From the NCBI RefSeq assembly GCF_021531055.1, contig NZ_JADYTL010000002.1, positions 186,001-250,000 on the forward strand: 64,000 nucleotides of DNA. The letters are read 5' to 3'. The position numbers were made by a program, and so were the translations under genes. Under the pieces are notes generated by a model. That model was not told the DNA's origin. It saw only the letters and a program-made list of their open reading frames with translations, and ran no database searches. Position 1 is the stretch's first letter. Each line of letters opens with the position of its first letter. This document shows positions 36,180 through 47,595 of the stretch, in pieces. The DNA comes from Collinsella tanakaei (GTDB lineage: Bacteria > Actinomycetota > Coriobacteriia > Coriobacteriales > Coriobacteriaceae).

Positions 36180-36431
36180 CTAGTCCTCTTCCCCGGGAAG
36201 CGAGCCGAACGCCTCGACGTACTCGTCGTCATCCATCCAGTCGATGATGTCGCCGGGCTTGCAGTGCAACGCCTCGCACATGGCGGTCAGCGTGGAAAAA
36301 CGGATGCCCTTCAGGCGACCGGTCTTGATTCGGGAAACGTTGACGGGCGAGATGCCGATCTTCTCGGCAAGCTCGAGGGAGGACATCTTACGGTCGGCCA
36401 TCATACGGTCGAGTCTCATGACAATCGGCAT
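36180..36431 (-). CDS. XRE-family helix-turn-helix regulator (YozG-like)
   Basis: An 83-residue Cro/C1-type regulator. The HTH is residues about 15-70: MSSLELAEKIGISPVNVSRI, then KGIRFSTLTAMCEALHCKPG, ending in an acidic tail. The start is the ATG at 36431 after AAGGTGG. This small XRE type is regularly encoded beside DUF2975 membrane proteins, as here (12 bases downstream of one). It is the last gene of the radical SAM locus on this strand. Confidence 0.87.
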   Translation of the reverse strand: MPIVMRLDRMMADRKMSSLELAEKIGISPVNVSRIKTGRLKGIRFSTLTAMCEALHCKPGDIIDWMDDDEYVEAFGSLPGEED

Positions 36432-36442
36432 TGCAACCACCT

Positions 36443-36970
36443 TCACACGATGCTGCTGGAATCTTGCTTCAACATTCTACCGTACTCGAAAACTCCCGCA
36501 AGCGCGAAAAACATCGCAGAAAACATTAAGAGTCGTAAATCGAGCTCCGGGCGGACGTCAGCGGGCTGGAACCAGGCGAACATGCTGGTAGGCGGCGCGT
36601 ACTCGATATGCAGCAAACCGAACACGACCAGAAACGCATGAAGGTACCCCAGCACGATCAGCCGCTCGCTTTGGCGCCTGGAGAAGATCTCGGATCTGAT
36701 CGCGATCGACCAGATGAACAGATCGAAATTCCAGGCGATCGCGACGTTGGCGACGATCTCGACGGCGCAGAGCAGCAGATAGGCGATCTCGCCATGCGAG
36801 ATGCCGGATTGTGCGAGCGCCGGAAGCATCGTCAGCATACCCAACGTCACCAAGCCGGTACCCACGGCTATCACGACGCAGATGAGCTTGATCGCCAAAA
36901 CGACGAGGAGCTTTTGGCGCGGCCTGGGCGCCACCGCATCCTCATGGACGGCTTCACGCAGCGTGGTCAC
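36443..36970 (-). CDS. DUF2975-family four-helix membrane protein
   Basis: A 175-residue membrane protein with four helices (about 22-50, 62-82, 103-122 and 146-165). It starts at a GTG (36970) with GGGGAGGAGG upstream. DUF2975 proteins pair with small XRE regulators, perhaps modulating them from the membrane. Its position directly after the 25-residue peptide ORF makes it part of the radical SAM locus; a role in sensing, export or immunity is speculation. Confidence 0.78.
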   Translation of the reverse strand: MTTLREAVHEDAVAPRPRQKLLVVLAIKLICVVIAVGTGLVTLGMLTMLPALAQSGISHGEIAYLLLCAVEIVANVAIAWNFDLFIWSIAIRSEIFSRRQSERLIVLGYLHAFLVVFGLLHIEYAPPTSMFAWFQPADVRPELDLRLLMFSAMFFALAGVFEYGRMLKQDSSSIV

Positions 36971-36997
36971 GGTTCCGTATCCTCCTCCCCGATCCGA

Positions 36998-37075
36998 TTA
37001 CAGTCCGACCAGCAGCCCGAAGATCTCGACGCACAGGGAACGGGAATCGGTATTGGCATCGATCGCGAACAACAT
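36998..37075 (-). CDS. 25-residue peptide, candidate RiPP precursor or signal peptide
   Basis: An ATG one base after the stop of the radical SAM gene opens a 25-codon ORF ending in TAA. The RBS GGAAAGGAAG lies in the 3' end of the enzyme gene at good spacing. The peptide has a polar N-terminal half with I5-D6-A7-N8-T9-D10 and S11-R12-S13, one cysteine (C15), and a hydrophobic C-terminal end E17-I18-F19-G20-L21-L22-V23-G24-L25. There is no double-glycine leader. Precursors for SPASM maturases are often this short, and the hydrophobic end also recalls short hydrophobic signalling peptides. It is too short for family assignment; coding status is supported by RBS, position and absence of another explanation for the gap. 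Confidence 0.55.
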   Translation of the reverse strand: MLFAIDANTDSRSLCVEIFGLLVGL

Positions 37076-37076
37076 G

Positions 37077-38312
37077 TCAATCTTCCTTTCCGGTTGGGCA
37101 CGTCGACGCCACCGCGTCGACGGCGATGTCCAGGGCCCGGTCGTAGTAGGCGCAGTACGGATCCATACCGTCCACCCGACCGGCGGCGAGGTAAGCGCGC
37201 GCCCGACAACCACCTCCACACAGATAGCGCTTACCGCAGGCAGAACAGGTCCCCAACGCGTCGACCGCCGGCAGATCGAACGCGGAAAGGGCGCAGGAGA
37301 TATCGTCGATGGGGTCGTGGAATATGTCGGCGAGCCTGAAGGGAGGCATGTGGAGCATGTGGCACGGATACAGCGATCCATCCGCCGCCACGCTCACGCC
37401 CGTCCTGCCCGCGCCGCACGACCGACAGGCCGCCAGCGCGCGGCGCGCCGAAGGCTCCGCGTCGGCGTCGTGTGCGGACAGCCCCGCCGAAGCCAGGACC
37501 TCCGCCAACCCGGTCAGACACGTCCGGTCGGGCATAAGGTCGCCGAGCACCTCGGGAGATCCGCTGAGCAGGCTGAAGCCCACGCTCGCACCCAGTTCGC
37601 GCCCAAGCCGGAGATAGTCCGGGATATCGCCGACGTTGCGCGCGTGCACCGTCGGCAGGATGCGGGCGGCGATACCGGCGTCGCGAACGGTCGCGACCGC
37701 CTTCACGAGCGCATCGAAGCGCTGGTCGCCGCGAAGATGCGCACGGGCGGCGCGTCCGGTCCCGTCGAACGAGACGGCGACCGTGTCCACGAGCCCGGCA
37801 AGCGGCTCCACGCGATCGGGCGTGCACAGGGTCCCATTGGTGAGCACGCTCACCGAATCCATACCCGCCCTGCAGGCCGCGCGGGCGATATCGGCGAGGT
37901 CGTCGCGCAGGAAGGGCTCACCGCCCGAGACCACCAGCCGGGTGACGCCGAGCCGCGCCAACACGTCGAGTGCGCGTTCGAGCGAGGCGAGGGCGGGATC
38001 GGCGTCGCGGTTGCGCCCCGCGTCGTTCGAATAACAGCCGATACAGGACAGGTTGCACCTGTTCGTGACATGCACGTACGCCGACGCGAGACGGGGCTGC
38101 CGCGGTTCGTCGAAAAAGCCCCGGCCATCCAGATACGCCACGAGCTCGGCACAGGAGTCCGAAACCTCCTCGCGAGACACGTCGCGCACCGCCAGCGCGT
38201 CCGCGAGCGCTGCACCCTCCGCCGTCAGGCCCACGATCGTCCCGGTGCCGGTGTCGGCCGCAACCGGGATGCCGCCCATATCGAAGCGCACGATATCCCT
38301 GTTGAACCGCAT
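37077..38312 (-). CDS. Radical SAM/SPASM peptide maturase-like protein
   Basis: A 411-residue enzyme. Residues 1-70 resemble a PqqD-like peptide-recognition domain (TIVGLTAEGAALADALAVRD). The radical SAM core has C86-x3-C90-x2-C93 in NRCNLSCIGCYS, then VVSGGEPFLRDDL, VLTNGTL and VSFDG. The C-terminal SPASM region carries C299, C317, C356, C359, C365, C369 and C387, enough for two auxiliary clusters. Such enzymes install thioether, C-C or C-O crosslinks in ribosomal peptides, or modify protein side chains. A 25-residue ORF follows one base after the stop. No transporter or protease is adjacent. The start follows AGGGG. Confidence 0.88.
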   Translation of the reverse strand: MRFNRDIVRFDMGGIPVAADTGTGTIVGLTAEGAALADALAVRDVSREEVSDSCAELVAYLDGRGFFDEPRQPRLASAYVHVTNRCNLSCIGCYSNDAGRNRDADPALASLERALDVLARLGVTRLVVSGGEPFLRDDLADIARAACRAGMDSVSVLTNGTLCTPDRVEPLAGLVDTVAVSFDGTGRAARAHLRGDQRFDALVKAVATVRDAGIAARILPTVHARNVGDIPDYLRLGRELGASVGFSLLSGSPEVLGDLMPDRTCLTGLAEVLASAGLSAHDADAEPSARRALAACRSCGAGRTGVSVAADGSLYPCHMLHMPPFRLADIFHDPIDDISCALSAFDLPAVDALGTCSACGKRYLCGGGCRARAYLAAGRVDGMDPYCAYYDRALDIAVDAVASTCPTGKED

Positions 38313-38501
38313 GGTGCATCACCCCTCGTCGTTCCCGCTTCGCGTGGGCCCATTATCCGACGCCCTCAGGACAGGGGTGACCGATACAGTTTACGTTTGA
38401 AGAAAAACTTGCGATATTTCGTAGAGGCCGGATTGCGTTAATCCATGCTCGAGGATGGGCATGGCACGGAAATCCGGGGCCATCCGCGCGATGGCACTCG
38501 A

Positions 38502-39860
38502 TCAGGCGTCCGCACGGACCAGCGTACCCGAGATCTGCATCGTCTCGTCGCTGGAGGGCCCGAACAAAAACGGCGGCTCGGTGTAGTCGACCGACATCGA
38601 GACCACGAGGCTGCCGTCCAACCCGAGCGCGCCCTCGATGGAGGCGGACCCCGTGCCACCCGAGCTCGTCCCCGTGCCGCTGAACGTGTACGCCAGACCG
38701 TCCACCTGCCGATACGCCGCCGTCGCATCGGTCGGCTCCGCCGCCGTGAGCGTGCACTGCAACGTACCGCTCACCGGTGAGCTGCCGAAACCCGGCGTCG
38801 ATGCGCGGTACTCGATGGCAAACGAGCCGCTCGTCGCATCGAAGCCGAGCACGCGGAACGATGTGATCTGCGAAAGGCCGCTATCCTGCGCCTCATAGAC
38901 CCCCTGGAAGCGATCCGCATCGTAGGAGGTGGCGAGCTCGGCGTCCCCTTCGGAGCGCGTCCACGCCGTGCCGTCGAACGCGTACGTGTACGACGTGCTC
39001 ACCGTGGTCACGCCGAACCACAGGTCGTAGGCCCGCTCGGCGGTATAGGTACACCGCTGGTCGGCGGCGTCGAAGCTCGGATCGAAACCCTGCGGGAAAT
39101 CCGGGTCCTCGGTCACGCCCGCGATGGCACGCGTGGTGGCAGAGGACGCGATGATCGCCCCGGACCAGCCGGAATCCGTCGCAGGGGCGTTTTCCAGCTC
39201 GGAATAGCGCGTCTTGTCCGCGGAACGGGCGACCTTGAGGGTCGCCTTCGCCTCGCTGGAAAAGCTCTCGTTCTCGAGATGCGCGGTGACGTCGACCAGC
39301 GTCGAGCCGTCATCGTCTGCCTGCGAGGAGACGATCTGCACGTCGGACAGACGATACGGGGCGGCCTCGACGTAGTCGTCGGAGGCGAAGCCCGCCATGA
39401 ACTCCGCATCGGCCTCGAGGATCTGCTGGACGGCCGTATCACTTACCTGCGACAGGTGCGCGATGCCCCACCACGCCGCGATGGCGATGAGCACGACCGC
39501 CGCGAGCCCGGCCGCGACGGCGACGGCGCGGCGACGGCGCGAGGGGGCGGGAGAAGCGACGGCATCGTCGCCGGCTCGCTGCCCGTCGGCTGTCGAGGCA
39601 TCGGCCTGCTGCACGGCGGCGCGGATCGCGGCGGGAAGCTCCTGCGTGCCGCCGGAACGCGTCGCCTCGGTGAGCATGGCGGTCGTCGCCGCGGGGATGA
39701 GCAGCGTCTCCATCGCCTGGTCGCGCTCGTGCATATCCTGGGTGGCGACGGCCGCCGCCTCGCAGGCGTCCGCGAACTCCGGCGTCCCCGTCGACGGGAG
39801 CACCCGCGTCGGCGCGCTGTCGGGCGTATCGAATCCGTTGTCGTGCTGCGTATCGCTCAT
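38502..39860 (-). CDS. Single-pass membrane protein with large extracytoplasmic domain, unknown function
   Basis: A 452-residue protein. Residues 1-108 are a cytoplasmic, acidic then Arg-ending region (SPAPSRRRRAVAVAAGLAAV); one membrane helix spans about 112-134; the remaining 315 residues are a Ser/Thr/Asp-rich, beta-strand-rich exterior domain with two similar halves (VDVTAHLENESFSSEAKATL-like and SGTLQCTLTAAEPTDA-like sections). I do not recognise the family. The stop is TGA. It is upstream of, and separated from, the radical SAM gene by 189 bases. It may be a surface sensor or adhesin-like protein. Confidence 0.82.
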   Translation of the reverse strand: MSDTQHDNGFDTPDSAPTRVLPSTGTPEFADACEAAAVATQDMHERDQAMETLLIPAATTAMLTEATRSGGTQELPAAIRAAVQQADASTADGQRAGDDAVASPAPSRRRRAVAVAAGLAAVVLIAIAAWWGIAHLSQVSDTAVQQILEADAEFMAGFASDDYVEAAPYRLSDVQIVSSQADDDGSTLVDVTAHLENESFSSEAKATLKVARSADKTRYSELENAPATDSGWSGAIIASSATTRAIAGVTEDPDFPQGFDPSFDAADQRCTYTAERAYDLWFGVTTVSTSYTYAFDGTAWTRSEGDAELATSYDADRFQGVYEAQDSGLSQITSFRVLGFDATSGSFAIEYRASTPGFGSSPVSGTLQCTLTAAEPTDATAAYRQVDGLAYTFSGTGTSSGGTGSASIEGALGLDGSLVVSMSVDYTEPPFLFGPSSDETMQISGTLVRADA

Positions 39861-40052
39861 CTACGATCTCCACTCGGCCGTGACGCCATGCGCGGTGGAC
39901 GCGGCGTCATCCGTGAAAAGTGTACCCTAACCCGGGCAGGGCCGATCGGACGCGCGGCAGGTCCAACGGATAGGCGCGCCGCGATGGCCCGCGCCGCCGA
40001 CACCGGGCTTCGCCGCGGCGCTCGCAAGGAATCCCCGTATCGTATCGATAGG

Positions 40053-40087
40053 AAAAGCCGGGCACCGCGATGCGCGCGACGCCCGGC
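40053..40087 (-). terminator. Terminator of the transketolase operon
   Basis: On the minus strand GCCGGGC...GCCCGGC encloses a GC-rich loop and is followed by TTTTCC, about 35 bases past the stop. Confidence 0.8.
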
Positions 40088-40120
40088 TTCGAAGCCTTCC
40101 GGCATGGCCGTGGTGAAACC

Positions 40121-41062
40121 CTAGGCCATGAACGCCTCGACGGCGGCCACGATGCCCTCGGCATCCAGACCGTACTTGTGCAGCAGGTCGACAGCTGGAC
40201 CGGACTCACCGAACACGTCGTTCACGCCGACCTTCTTGACGGGGACGGGATGCTTCTCGGCAAGCGCGGCGCAGACGGCGTCGCCCAGACCGCCGATCAC
40301 CGAGTGCTCCTCGCAGGTGACGACGCGGCCGGTCTTGGTCGCGCTCTCGACGATGACGTCCTCGTCGAGCGGCTTGATGGTGTGGATATTGATGACCTCG
40401 GCGTCGATACCCTTGGTGGCCAGCGTTTCGGCGGCCTCGAGCGCGGCCTGGACCATGAGGCCGCAGGCGACGATGGTGACGTCTTTACCCTCGCGCAGCT
40501 TGATGCCGCGGCCGATCTCGAACTCGTAGCCGTCGTGGTCGTTGATCACCGGCACGGCCAGGCGGCCGAAGCGCATGTAGACCGGACCGTCGAACTCGTA
40601 GGCGGCACGCACGGCGGCCTTGGCCTCGACGTCGTCGGAGGGTACGATCACCGTCATGCCGGGGATGGTGCGCATGAGCGCGATATCCTCGCAGCACTGG
40701 TGCGTGGCGCCGTCCTCGCCCACCGAGATGCCGGCGTGCGTCGCGCCGATCTTGACGTTCAGGTGCGGGTAACCGATGGAGTTGCGCACCTGCTCGAACG
40801 CGCGGCCGGCAGCGAACATCGCGAACGTGCTCGCGAACGCGACGCGACCGGTCGTGGCGATACCGGCGGCGAGACCCATCAGGTTGGACTCGGCGATGCC
40901 CGCATCGAAGAAGCGGTCGGGATAGGCGGCCTTGAACTTGCCGGTCTGGGTCGCCGCCGCGAGGTCGGCGTCCAGGACCACGAAATCGTCATGCTCGGCG
41001 CCGAGCTCGACGAGTGCCTCGCCGTAGCTCGCACGCGTGGCGACCTTCTTCACGTCAGCCAT
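40121..41062 (-). CDS. Transketolase, C-terminal subunit
   Basis: A 313-residue protein with the pyrimidine-binding and C-terminal domains of transketolase (ASYGEALVELGAEHDDFVVL, DAGIAESNLMGLAAGIA, VGEDGATHQCCEDIALMRTI). It works with the N-terminal subunit four bases upstream to move two-carbon units in the non-oxidative pentose phosphate pathway. The split form is common in archaea and Gram-positive anaerobes. The glutamate of AESNL activates the cofactor. Confidence 0.93.
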   Translation of the reverse strand: MADVKKVATRASYGEALVELGAEHDDFVVLDADLAAATQTGKFKAAYPDRFFDAGIAESNLMGLAAGIATTGRVAFASTFAMFAAGRAFEQVRNSIGYPHLNVKIGATHAGISVGEDGATHQCCEDIALMRTIPGMTVIVPSDDVEAKAAVRAAYEFDGPVYMRFGRLAVPVINDHDGYEFEIGRGIKLREGKDVTIVACGLMVQAALEAAETLATKGIDAEVINIHTIKPLDEDVIVESATKTGRVVTCEEHSVIGGLGDAVCAALAEKHPVPVKKVGVNDVFGESGPAVDLLHKYGLDAEGIVAAVEAFMA

Positions 41063-41066
41063 GTCT

Positions 41067-41888
41067 TTAAGCCTCCTTCGCGAGCTCGGCCATGGCCTGC
41101 TCGAACTGCTCGTCGTTGGGTGCCTTGCCGTGCCAACCGACGTTGTTCTCCATAAAGGACACGCCCTTGCCCTTGACGGTCTCGCACACGATGCACGTGG
41201 GCGCGCCCTCGGTGGCGCGGGCCTCGGCGAAGGCGGCGCGGATCTGGGCCATGTCGTTGCCGTCGGCGACCTCGATCACATGGAACTTGAAGGCGCGGAA
41301 CTTGTCGGCGATGGGCATCGCGGAGTTGACCTCCTCGATGGTGCCGTCGATCTGCAGACCGTTGTGGTCCACGATCAGGCAGAGGTTATCGAGTGCGTGG
41401 TTGCCGGCGAACATCGCGGCCTCCCAGACCTGACCCTCCTCGATCTCGCCGTCGCCGAGCAGGCAGTAGGTGCGATACGCATCGCCCCAGTGCTTGGCGG
41501 CGAGCGCCATGCCCACCGCGGCGGAGATGCCCTGGCCGAGCGAGCCGGTGGACATGTCCACGCCGGGCGTGTCGTTCATGTTGGGGTGGCCCTGCAGATG
41601 GCTGCCGATATGGCGCAGGGTCTCGAGGTCCTCCTTGGGGAAGTAGCCGCGCTCGGCGAGCACGGAATACAGCGCGGGCGCGCAGTGGCCCTTGGAGAGG
41701 ACGAAACGGTCGCGATCGGCCTTATGCGGATCGGCAGGGTCGATGTTCATCTCCTCGAAGTACAGGTAGGTGATGATATCGGCCGCGCCGAGCGATCCGC
41801 CGGGATGGCCGGACTTGGCGGCGTGGACGGCCGTCACGATGCCGCGACGGACCTCGTTGGCAACCTTTTTGAGCTCGTCGTCGCTCAT
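41067..41888 (-). CDS. Transketolase, N-terminal (thiamine diphosphate) subunit
   Basis: A 273-residue subunit with the cofactor pyrophosphate and Mg2+ motif GDGEIEEGQVWEAAMFAG, preceded by HPGGSLGAADIITYLYFE, RFVLSKGHCAPALYSVLA and DMSTGSLGQGISAAVGMA. The start is the ATG at 41888 after AAAGGAGG; the open frame to 42023 is unsupported. It forms a two-gene operon with the C-terminal subunit, and the pair is as long as one single-chain transketolase. Confidence 0.94.
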   Translation of the reverse strand: MSDDELKKVANEVRRGIVTAVHAAKSGHPGGSLGAADIITYLYFEEMNIDPADPHKADRDRFVLSKGHCAPALYSVLAERGYFPKEDLETLRHIGSHLQGHPNMNDTPGVDMSTGSLGQGISAAVGMALAAKHWGDAYRTYCLLGDGEIEEGQVWEAAMFAGNHALDNLCLIVDHNGLQIDGTIEEVNSAMPIADKFRAFKFHVIEVADGNDMAQIRAAFAEARATEGAPTCIVCETVKGKGVSFMENNVGWHGKAPNDEQFEQAMAELAKEA

Positions 41889-42089
41889 TGGTGCCTCCTT
41901 TCGTGGGCGTGCACGGGGACATGCCCTTCCCCGCGTCACATAGACCATGCAACGGCACCGTTCGGGTGCCGACCTCGACCGTTCGGAGCGCGTCGGCGCT
42001 CCGCCCGCAGGCACCTTCACCATACCACACGCCGCTGTTCACCTCGTGCGCTTTCGCGTAACGGAGTCAAAGCGGCCACGAGCGTGCGT

Positions 42090-42177
42090 CCATCGGTCGC
42101 GCGAGGGTAGGGCCCTTCGCTGGTCCTCGGCCTTCGGCCTGCGGAATCGCTCAGGGCCCTGTCCGCGCGACCGGTGG
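42090..42177. repeat. Variable-arm hairpin, copy 1 (38-nt conserved loop)
   Basis: The loop (42116-42153) begins TTCGCTGGTCCTCGG and is identical over all 38 bases to that at 47332-47369. The arms (42090-42115 and 42154-42177) pair with a few mismatches, but beyond the GGGCCC at the loop edge they differ in sequence from copy 2. It lies in the 393-base gap between the transketolase genes and the YitT gene. The stretch 41889-42089 has no recognisable feature apart from the expected transketolase promoter. Confidence 0.75.
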
Positions 42178-42200
42178 GGACGTTCCACCCAAAACGACCA

Positions 42201-42247
42201 CGGGGGCGCGCCGCCCTGCCATGATGCGGCAAGGCGGCGCGCCCCCG
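42201..42247 (-). terminator. Hairpin terminator after the YitT gene
   Basis: A perfect 15-bp stem CGGGGGCGCGCCGCC with its complement and a 17-nt loop. The minus strand continues TGGTCGTTTTGG, a weak T-run. Confidence 0.65.
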
Positions 42248-42281
42248 TTCGTCACGTGCACATCGGCCTGTCGTCGTCCGA

Positions 42282-43172
42282 TCAGTCGCCGAGCTCCTTG
42301 AAGCCCTCGCCGATCGCCTCGGTCACGTCCGTGAAGAACATGATGGCCTCGGGATCGCGCTGGGCGACGATCGTCTTCAGGATCGACACCTCGCGCCGGT
42401 CGAGGATGATCATCAGCATGGGGCGGTTCTTGCCGCTCCACACGCCGCGCGCGGCGAGCTCGGTCACGCCGCGGCCCATCTCGTACATCACGTCGTCGGC
42501 GATGGCGGCGTGCGACTCCGAGATCACGAAGGCGGCGCGGCGGCGGTCGGTGCCGTCGACGACGCGGTCGATCACGATGCCCATGAGGACCATCGCCAAG
42601 GCCGCGTACAGGGCGTTCTCGACGGAAAAGACCGGCGCGCTGCCCACGCACACCGCCACGTCGATCGCCATGACGGTCGAGCCGACCGGCAGCGAGGTCT
42701 TGCGCGAGATGATCTGGGCGATGGTGTCCGAGCCGCCCGTGTTGACGCCGCAGCGGAACACCAGCCCGTAGCCGAGACCCGAGATGATACCGCCCCACAG
42801 GGCGCACAGCATGAGGTCGCCCTTATCGAACGGCACGACGAAGGGGGCGAACAGATCGGTGAAGAAGCCGAGCAGCACGAAGCCGGTGATCGTCTGCACG
42901 GCGTAGCGCGCGCCGCCCGTGCGGACCACGAACAGCAACAGCACCGCGTTCATGACGATGGTCTGGATACCGACGGGCAGGTTGACGCCCGCACGGCGCC
43001 CGAGCTCGGCGATGATGGTCGCCAGACCCGTCAGGCCGCCGGCGGCCAGGCCCTGGGGGACCATGAACATATCGACGGCGAAGGCCGCGATGGCGCAGCC
43101 CACCACCACAAAAGGAAGGTCGCGGACGAACCGCGACCGTATGATGCTCTGGATATCGATTCGCTTCGGCAT
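42282..43172 (-). CDS. YitT/DUF2179 family membrane protein
   Basis: A 296-residue protein with five or six helices in the first 190 residues (FVVVGCAIAAFAVDMFMVPQ, GGLTGLATIIAELG, GFVLLGFFTDLFAPF). A C-terminal soluble DUF2179 domain includes RPMLMIILDRREVSILKTIV and AIMFFTDVTEAIGEGF. These proteins are widespread and functionally undefined. The start follows GAGGAGGG. Single gene. Confidence 0.9.
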   Translation of the reverse strand: MPKRIDIQSIIRSRFVRDLPFVVVGCAIAAFAVDMFMVPQGLAAGGLTGLATIIAELGRRAGVNLPVGIQTIVMNAVLLLFVVRTGGARYAVQTITGFVLLGFFTDLFAPFVVPFDKGDLMLCALWGGIISGLGYGLVFRCGVNTGGSDTIAQIISRKTSLPVGSTVMAIDVAVCVGSAPVFSVENALYAALAMVLMGIVIDRVVDGTDRRRAAFVISESHAAIADDVMYEMGRGVTELAARGVWSGKNRPMLMIILDRREVSILKTIVAQRDPEAIMFFTDVTEAIGEGFKELGD

Positions 43173-43248
43173 AGCCCTCCTCGCACCGATCGGCTCACGC
43201 TATTGTGCCACAACGGCGCGGCACGGCAATCGGCGGCGGGCGCGGCGC

Positions 43249-44363
43249 CTACTCGTTGCCGGTCGCCCAGCGGTGGTACCCCACGACGAAGCGGTCCAGA
43301 TCGCCGTCCTCGAGGACGGCGTCCACATCGCCGGTTTCCACGCCGGTACGCAGATCCTTCACCATCTGATAGGGATACAGCACGTAGCTGCGGATCTGGT
43401 TGCCGAAGCCGATGTCGGTCTTGGGACCGCGGATCTCGTCGAGCGCCTCGGCGCGCTTCTGGAGCTCCAGCTCGTACAGGCGCGCCTTCAGGATCTGCAT
43501 GCACGCCGCCTTGTTCTGGATCTGGCTGCGCTCGTTTTGGCAGGTCACGACGATGCCCGTCGGCAGGTGCGTCACGCGCACGGCGGAGTCGGTGGTGTTC
43601 ACGCCCTGGCCGCCCGGACCGCTCGCATGGTAGACGTCCACGCGGATGTCGTCGGGCGCGACCTCGATCTCGATGTCGTCGGGCAGCACGGGGATGACCT
43701 CGACGCCGGCGAACGTCGTCTGGCGGCGCTTCTTGGCATCGGTGGGGCTGATGCGCACCAGACGGTGCACGCCCGCCTCGGCGCGCAGCATGCCGAAGGC
43801 GTTCTTGCCCTCGACGGTGAACGTGGCGCGGTCGATTCCGATCACCTCGGCGGCCGGGCAATCGTTGATCGTGACCTTCCATCCGCGGCGCTCGCAGTAC
43901 TTCATGTACATCTTGAACAGCATGAAGGTCCAGTCCTGGGCCTCAAGACCGCCCTGGCCGGGCTTGATGGTCACGATGGCGTCGCCATGGTCGAACTCGC
44001 CGGTGAACCACGACGACAGCTCGAGCTCGTCGATCTTGTCGCGCAGGGACGCGGCGGTCTGGGTCGCCTCGGACAGGAGCTCCTCGTCCCCGTCCATCTC
44101 GGCGGCGAGCTCGAGCGCGGCACGCGCATCCTCGAGACCCTCGCGTGCGCGGTCGACCGCCTGCACGTCGTCGCGGACGCTCGCGAGCTCGGCCATGGTG
44201 GTCCGGGCCGCCTCGGCGTCGTCCCAGAATCCCGGGGCGGCGCTGGCGCGCTCGAGCTCCGCGACCCGCTCGCGTTTCTCATCGACATGGAGGTAGGAGG
44301 ACACCTCGTCCAAGCGCTCCGAAAGCGCGTCGAAGTCCTCGGCGGAGACGAACTCGCGCTCCA

Positions 44364-44364
<1 letters not shown>
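43249..44364 (-). CDS. prfB: Peptide chain release factor 2, with SPT in place of SPF
   Basis: A 371-residue class I release factor. The peptidyl-tRNA hydrolysis motif GGQ is at 251-253 (SGPGGQGVNTTDSAVRVTHL). The stop-codon tripeptide, SPF in characterised RF2 proteins, is S206-P207-T208 here (RLVRISPTDAKKRRQTTFAG). No programmed frameshift is needed: the frame is open from the ATG at 44364 and no in-frame TGA is present. The ATG shares a base with the secA stop (TAATG), so translation is coupled. The RF2 type is judged by overall similarity (RRQTTFAGVEVIPV, the N-terminal domain, and linkage to secA, a common prfB neighbour). Confidence 0.93.
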
Positions 44365-47174
<2,810 letters not shown>

Positions 47175-47310
47175 ACGGTGTTCCTTCTCGTATCTCGTGC
47201 GCACGGAATGTGCGCAGACACAGCCGAGGATTACTCTAGCCAAACGACGTGTCCGATATGCGCAGGTTGCGTGCAGACACAGGGAAACCACGGCGGTGAT
47301 CGCGCCCGCC

Positions 47311-47390
47311 GGTCGTGGGCGGGCAGGGCCCTTCGCTGGTCCTCGGCCTTCGGCCTGCGGAATCGCTCAGGGCCCTGCCCGCCCACGACC
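47311..47390. repeat. Variable-arm hairpin, copy 2 (38-nt conserved loop)
   Basis: A perfect 21-bp stem (47311-47331 with 47370-47390) around the same 38-nt loop as copy 1 (42090-42177), in the same orientation. It lies between the divergent secA and PPOX genes, about 140 bases upstream of secA. Confidence 0.8.
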
Positions 47391-47443
47391 TTCGACCCCC
47401 GTCGATGAGTTTTGGCGGTAATCGGGGTTGGAGCTCGTCCACC

Positions 47444-47532
47444 GCAGTGACGCGGGGCCGTTGACGGCGACCGGACGGATGCTCGCTGCGCTCGCCCCCG
47501 TCCGGTCGCCGTCAACGGCCCCGCGTCACTGC
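47444..47532. repeat. Perfect 35-bp inverted repeat with 19-nt loop
   Basis: The left arm 47444-47478 begins GCAGTGACGCGGGGCCGTTG and the right arm 47498-47532 is its exact complement. The loop is ATGCTCGCTGCGCTCGCCC. It is 54 bases from the 47311 hairpin and 64 bases upstream of the PPOX gene start. No mismatch in 35 pairs implies recent origin or selection. The rest of this 421-base gap shows no gene. Confidence 0.85.
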
Positions 47533-47595
47533 GGACACTGTTTCTCGAAATGATTGGGTACCATGGTCGTAGGCGCTACGGACAGGAGAGGTTTT

